Shown here: one piece after another, positions 60,791-64,000 of the stretch
Layout of the letters: each line of letters starts with the position of its first letter
Numbering within the stretch: the first letter of the stretch is position 1
Notes under the pieces: model-generated
Told to the model about the DNA's origin: nothing
The model's database searches: none
The model's input: the letters and a program-made list of their open reading frames with translations, nothing else
NCBI RefSeq assembly: GCF_003259845.1
Contig: NZ_QLMJ01000020.1
Span: 163,697 to 227,696 of the forward strand
Direction: 5' to 3'
From: Actinoplanes lutulentus
Lineage (GTDB): Bacteria > Actinomycetota > Actinomycetes > Mycobacteriales > Micromonosporaceae
Length of the DNA stretch: 64,000 nt
Position numbers and translations under genes: made by a program

Positions 60791-61372
60791 ATGGCTGAGG
60801 CCGGCCGAGGACGGCCCCGCAGCGAGCAGTCGCGACGCGCAATCCTCGCCGCCACCCGTGATCTGATCGCCGAATCCGGGTACGAGCAGCTGACCGTCCA
60901 GGCGATCGCGGCGCGCGCCGGCAGCGGGCGTCAAACGGTGTACCGCTGGTGGGCGTCGAAGGAGCTCATAGTCGCTGAGCTGGTGGTGAACGGCGAACTG
61001 ACCTTGCCTCCGGTGCCAATCCCGGACACCGGACACCTCCAGCACGACCTGACCGCCTGGCTCGACGAGATCATGCTCTCCCTGAACGATCCGCAGGCCG
61101 GAGCGCTGATGCTCGCACTGGTGACCGCGGCCTCCGACAACGAGGCCGACGCCCGTCTGCTCTACGAGATGAGCACCGGCCCATATCACGCAGCGCTCGT
61201 CGACCGGCTCGCCCAGGGCGTGTCGGCCGGACAGGTCGGCCCGCACGGTGACACCACCGCGATCGCGGACGCCCTGATCGGGACCGTCCTCTTCCGCGCC
61301 CTCACGCCCGGCGCCCGCCCCGCACCGACCTCCGTGGTCATCCGCACCCTGCTCGGCCGCTCCGAGTCCTGA
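60791..61372 (+). CDS. TetR family regulator (copy 2 of TetR-SDR module)
   Basis: The 193-residue protein is colinear with 12080-12667. The HTH (RDLIAESGYEQLTVQAIAARAGSGRQTVYRWW) and C-terminal domain (ASDNEADARLLYEMSTGP, GTVLFRALTPGARPAPTS) are nearly identical. It lies 40 bp upstream of the SDR and probably controls it. With conserved operators, the two TetR proteins may cross-regulate. Confidence 0.88.
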   Translation: MAEAGRGRPRSEQSRRAILAATRDLIAESGYEQLTVQAIAARAGSGRQTVYRWWASKELIVAELVVNGELTLPPVPIPDTGHLQHDLTAWLDEIMLSLNDPQAGALMLALVTAASDNEADARLLYEMSTGPYHAALVDRLAQGVSAGQVGPHGDTTAIADALIGTVLFRALTPGARPAPTSVVIRTLLGRSES

Positions 61373-61412
61373 CCCCCACCCTCACCCCGGTACGAAGCGA
61401 AAGGCACAACAC

Positions 61413-62252
61413 ATGACGTACACCGCCATCATCACCGGAGGGGCCGGTGGCATGGGTTTGGCCACCGCGAAGATCCTGGGAAACGACCACCGTGTAGTGA
61501 TCGCCGACCTTGATCAGCAGCGTCTCGATGCCGCAGTCGCCGAACTCACCGCCGGTGGGATCGAAGCAAGCTCAGCGGTGTGCGACATCACCGACCGGGC
61601 CTCCGTCGAGCGGCTGCTCGACGAGGCGGCCCGCGGCGGCCACCACGTCCGCGCCGTCGTGCACGCCGCAGGTATCAGTCCGCAGATGGGAACGGCCGAC
61701 CGCGTCGCCCGCATCAACGGCACGGGAACGGTCAACGTGACACAGGCGTTCCTCGCCCGCGCAGGAGACGGCGACGTCCTCGTCAACGTCGCCTCGACGG
61801 CAGGCCACGGGCTGCCCAAGATCCTGATCCCGTTCGGTTCCTTCCGGCTGGCGGAGACGAATCCGGCGGCGTTCGAACAGGCGATCGTCCGACGTGCGCG
61901 TATCGGGGGCCGCAAGCTGCACTCCGGGATCGCCTACGGCATCAGCAAGGCCTTCGTCCTTTGGTACACCCGCGCGCAGGCGGTCGCATTCGGCAAACGG
62001 GGCGCCCGCATCGTGTCGGTCTCGCCCGGAAGCTTCGACACCGCGATGGGCCGGCTCGAGGAGAATCACGGTGCCGCCGAATTCCTGAAGGTCTCAGCCA
62101 TCAAGCGGTTCGGCAAGCCGGAAGAGATCGCTGCCGTGCTTGCCTTCTGCGCCGGCACGGCGCCGGGCTACCTGACCGGCGTGGACATCCTGGTCGACGG
62201 CGGCACCCGTGCCGGATCAGAGTTCCGGAAGCGTCGCGGAGCCCAACCGTGA
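61413..62252 (+). CDS. SDR family oxidoreductase (copy 2 of TetR-SDR module)
   Basis: This 279-residue SDR is colinear with 11148-11987. TGGAGGMGLATAKILG, YGISKAFVLWYTR and SVSPGSFDTAMGRLEE are kept. The leader contains GAAGCGAAAGGCAC as in copy 1 but lacks the tandem duplication. The gene ends close to the mobile elements at the right edge. Confidence 0.88.
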   Translation: MTYTAIITGGAGGMGLATAKILGNDHRVVIADLDQQRLDAAVAELTAGGIEASSAVCDITDRASVERLLDEAARGGHHVRAVVHAAGISPQMGTADRVARINGTGTVNVTQAFLARAGDGDVLVNVASTAGHGLPKILIPFGSFRLAETNPAAFEQAIVRRARIGGRKLHSGIAYGISKAFVLWYTRAQAVAFGKRGARIVSVSPGSFDTAMGRLEENHGAAEFLKVSAIKRFGKPEEIAAVLAFCAGTAPGYLTGVDILVDGGTRAGSEFRKRRGAQP

Positions 62253-62269
62253 CCCGTATCGCCACCACC

Positions 62270-62404
62270 ATGTCGCCCTGACAGAACACCTCGCAACGAC
62301 CGGCCAAGAAGAGCAACTGCGACAACGAGCCGTCAGCGGCGACCACGCCGCCCTGCTGCGATACAGCCTCCTCCTCGCCGACCGCGGCAAAACCCCGCCG
62401 ACGC
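62270..62404 (+). pseudogene. possible truncated gene tail beside the IS701-type element
   Basis: The plus-strand frame reads LTEHLATTGQEEQLRQRAVSGDHAALLRYSLLLADRG. This resembles the repeat tail of actinobacterial TPR/Sel1-like proteins. It has no start and is cut by the insertion element at 62405. The call is weak. Confidence 0.35.
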
Positions 62405-62423
62405 CTAGTACTGCAACGGCACT
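62404..62423 (+). repeat. left terminal inverted repeat of the IS701-type element
   Basis: This 20-bp sequence, including the CTAG duplication, is the exact reverse complement of 63764-63783. Confidence 0.85.
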
Positions 62424-62465
62424 CATCAGGCGATACGTATCGATGATCGGCTCGTTGAGTGGTTC

Positions 62466-63602
62466 GTGACGGCGATCGAGGTCGATCAGTGGTCTGGAGA
62501 GCTGGACCGGTTGCATGCCCGGTTCGCGGATCGTTTCACCAGGTCGGAACCGCGGCGACGGGCCCGGCAGTATTTGTCCGGGCTGGTCGCCGGCCTCGAT
62601 CGTAAGAATGGCTGGACCCTGGCGGAGCAGGCCGGTGACCTGTCGCCGGACGGGATGCAGCGGCTGTTGCGGTGGGCCGACTGGGACATCGACGCCGTCC
62701 GCGACGAGGTGCGCGACTACGTGATCGGGCACCTAGGCGACCAGAACGGTGTGCTGATCATCGATGACACCGGCTTCCTGAAGAAGGGCGTGAAGTCCGC
62801 CGGGGTGGCCCGGCAGTACTCCGGGACAGCCGGGCGGATCGAGAACTGCCAGATCGGGGTCTTCCTGGCCTACCGGTCGACGCGGGGACACGCGCTGATC
62901 GACCGGCAGCTGTATCTGCCGGCGGCGTGGACCGATGACCGTGACCGCTGCCGGGCGGCCGGGGTCCCGGACGAGGTCGGCTTCGCGACCAAGGTGCAGA
63001 TGGCGAGGGAGATGCTGCAACGGGCGTTCGCCGCTGGGGTTGCGGCGGCGTGGGTGACGATGGACGAGGCGTATGGGCAGTCGAAGTCGTTGCGGGTCTG
63101 GCTCGAGGACCACGACCAGGCCCATGTGGTGGCGACGCGGTGCAACGACGACGTGGTTACCACCAGCATGGGCCGAGCCCGCGTCGACGAACTGATCGCA
63201 TCGCTGCCGGGCCGTGCCTGGTCACGGATCTCTGCTGGTCTCGGTGCTCACGGACCGCGGGAGTATTGGTGGGCGCGGGTGCCGATCCGGGTGTTCTGGC
63301 GGCCCGGCCGTGGGCACTGGCTGCTGGCCAGGCGCAACATGAGCACCGGCGAGCTGGCCTACTACGTCTGTTACGGCCCGCGCAAGACCCGGCTGATGGA
63401 CCTGGCCCGGATCGCCGGTACCCGCTGGGCGGTCGAGGAATGCTTCCAGCAGGCCAAAGGCCAAGCCGGCCTCGACGAGTACCAGGTCCGGGACTGGCGG
63501 GCGTGGTACGCCCACATCACCTTGTCGATGGCCGCTTACGCCTGGCTCGTCGTCGCCCGGACTCTGACCGGGCAACAGCAAACAGCAGCGGGAACGACAT
63601 GA
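62466..63602 (+). CDS. IS701-family transposase
   Basis: The 378-residue protein has DDE candidates in GVLIIDDTGFLKKGVKSAGV, WVTMDEAYGQSKSL and WAVEECFQQAKGQAGLDEYQVRDW, the blocks of IS701 transposases. GTG 62466 is the first start in frame. The usual family C-terminus (TVPEIRRLL ... WSRWRRRR) is not in this frame but in the next (63599-63763), overlapping by 4 bp. The protein may therefore be slightly short, or completed by frameshifting. Confidence 0.88.
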   Translation: MTAIEVDQWSGELDRLHARFADRFTRSEPRRRARQYLSGLVAGLDRKNGWTLAEQAGDLSPDGMQRLLRWADWDIDAVRDEVRDYVIGHLGDQNGVLIIDDTGFLKKGVKSAGVARQYSGTAGRIENCQIGVFLAYRSTRGHALIDRQLYLPAAWTDDRDRCRAAGVPDEVGFATKVQMAREMLQRAFAAGVAAAWVTMDEAYGQSKSLRVWLEDHDQAHVVATRCNDDVVTTSMGRARVDELIASLPGRAWSRISAGLGAHGPREYWWARVPIRVFWRPGRGHWLLARRNMSTGELAYYVCYGPRKTRLMDLARIAGTRWAVEECFQQAKGQAGLDEYQVRDWRAWYAHITLSMAAYAWLVVARTLTGQQQTAAGTT

Positions 63603-63763
63603 TGATCGGCTACACGGTACCGGAGATCCGGCGCCTGCTGGCCGCACTGTTCGTCCGCCGCCACCAGCCCAAACACATCTGGTGGTGGTCACGCTGGCGA
63701 CGACGACGTCAACACCAAGCCCGCCTCAGCCACTACAAACGCCGCGGCTATCCACTGAGATGA
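63599..63763 (+). CDS. IS701 transposase C-terminal piece in shifted frame
   Basis: The 54-residue frame (MMIGYTVPEIRRLLAALFVRR ... RRRGYPLR region) starts with ATGA overlapping the transposase stop. TVPEIRRLLA and WWSRWRRRRQHQARLSHYKRR match the basic C-terminus normally fused to IS701 transposases. It could be translated by coupling, reached by a -1 frameshift, or be a mutation. Confidence 0.6.
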   Translation: MMIGYTVPEIRRLLAALFVRRHQPKHIWWWSRWRRRRQHQARLSHYKRRGYPLR

Positions 63764-63783
63764 AGTGCCGTTGCAGTACTAGG
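63764..63783 (+). repeat. right terminal inverted repeat of the IS701-type element
   Basis: This is the exact reverse complement of 62404-62423. Directly beyond it starts the IS5-type element. Confidence 0.85.
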
Positions 63784-64000
63784 TTCTGTCCCGCGGATCA
63801 TGCGTGGCGATCATGGATGACGATCGTTGAACCGGTGTGGCACGTGGTGATCTGAGCAGCGAGGAATGGGCTGTGCTGGAGCCGTTGTTGCCGGCGCAGC
63901 CCGTCCGTGGCGGGCAGTGGCGTGATCATCGGCAGGTCATCAACGCAATCTGCTGGGTCAAGCGGACCGGCTCGCCGTGGCGTGACCTGCCCGAACGTTA
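63783..64000 (+). mobile_element. IS5-type insertion element, left end (runs off window)
   Basis: Starts at GGTTCTGTCC next to the IS701 target site and contains an IS5/DUF4096-type transposase start. The right end is outside the window, so borders and family subgroup are provisional. Confidence 0.65.
63837..64000 (+). CDS. IS5-family transposase, N-terminal part
   Basis: From GTG 63837 the frame reads ARGDLSSEEWAVLEPLLPAQP then INAICWVKRTGSPWRDLPER. This is the DUF4096-type N-terminus of IS5-group transposases. It is open to the window edge (54 codons); no weak codon or stop is seen in that part. Confidence 0.85.
   Translation, partial: MARGDLSSEEWAVLEPLLPAQPVRGGQWRDHRQVINAICWVKRTGSPWRDLPER

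Larger units (their letters stand above)
62405..63782 (+). mobile_element. IS701-family insertion sequence, complete
   Basis: Terminal sequence CCTAGTACTGCAACGGCACT (62404-62423) is repeated as a perfect inverted copy at 63764-63783. The CTAG at each end (62405-62408 and 63779-63782) fits the 4-bp target duplication of IS701 elements, leaving an element of 1,370 bp (62409-63778) with 15-bp inverted repeats. It carries the transposase and a coupled C-terminal frame. Confidence 0.88.

Noticed and set aside
1..64000. CRISPR array, prophage or PKS/NRPS biosynthetic cluster
   Set aside because: No regularly spaced repeats, phage structural genes or modular synthase domains were seen; the apparent secondary-metabolism-like genes (ABM, SDR, OYE) are small and scattered.

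Overview
The window is high-GC DNA with dense, often overlapping genes, GTG starts and many TetR regulators. It looks like a filamentous actinomycete. A member of the Micromonosporaceae such as Actinoplanes is a reasonable guess, but no taxonomic marker gene is present. A deazaflavin-type nitroreductase and a luciferase-like monooxygenase fit an F420-using actinobacterium. No rRNA, tRNA, CRISPR array or PKS/NRPS genes were seen.

Left carbohydrate locus (1-12.7 kb, minus strand). One operon runs GH35-like, GH3, SDR and ends at a hairpin terminator. A second runs GH43, GH2, MFS sugar transporter, GH78 (cut by the window edge). A separate SDR and TetR pair follows. Each operon is preceded by the same promoter module: a -35 TTGACC, a 17-bp spacer, a -10 TAACTT, and an 18-bp palindrome on each side. 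The enzyme mix suggests plant cell-wall (pectin or rhamnogalacturonan-like) oligosaccharide use.

Lipid and envelope region (12.7-27 kb). It holds a diguanylate cyclase, two MMPL transporters flanking a NarL-type two-component system, a PAP2 phosphatase, a flippase-like membrane protein, a DUF3068 protein, and a TetR divergent from an acyl-CoA ligase with a perfect palindrome between them.

Accessory catabolic region (27-49 kb). It holds an MFS-lipase-M28 operon with a divergent PucR regulator; a GntR/SDR/Rid cluster with a three-domain Rid fusion; a MarR-controlled oxidoreductase operon; a TetR-controlled DHA2 exporter; SoxR; an LLM oxidoreductase; a TetR/ABC-2-like membrane protein pair; a second flippase-like protein; and an SDR-old yellow enzyme operon.

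Right carbohydrate locus (50.4-62.3 kb). It repeats the left locus with paralogous MFS, GH3, GH2, TetR and SDR genes. It carries the same promoter/operator module, plus a TetR gene (50408-50992) with a matching operator in its own leader. That TetR is the best candidate regulator of both loci.

Mobile DNA. A truncated ISL3-type transposase interrupts a cupin gene near 49.43 kb. A complete IS701-type element (62405-63782, CTAG duplication) sits next to the left end of an IS5-type element that runs off the window.
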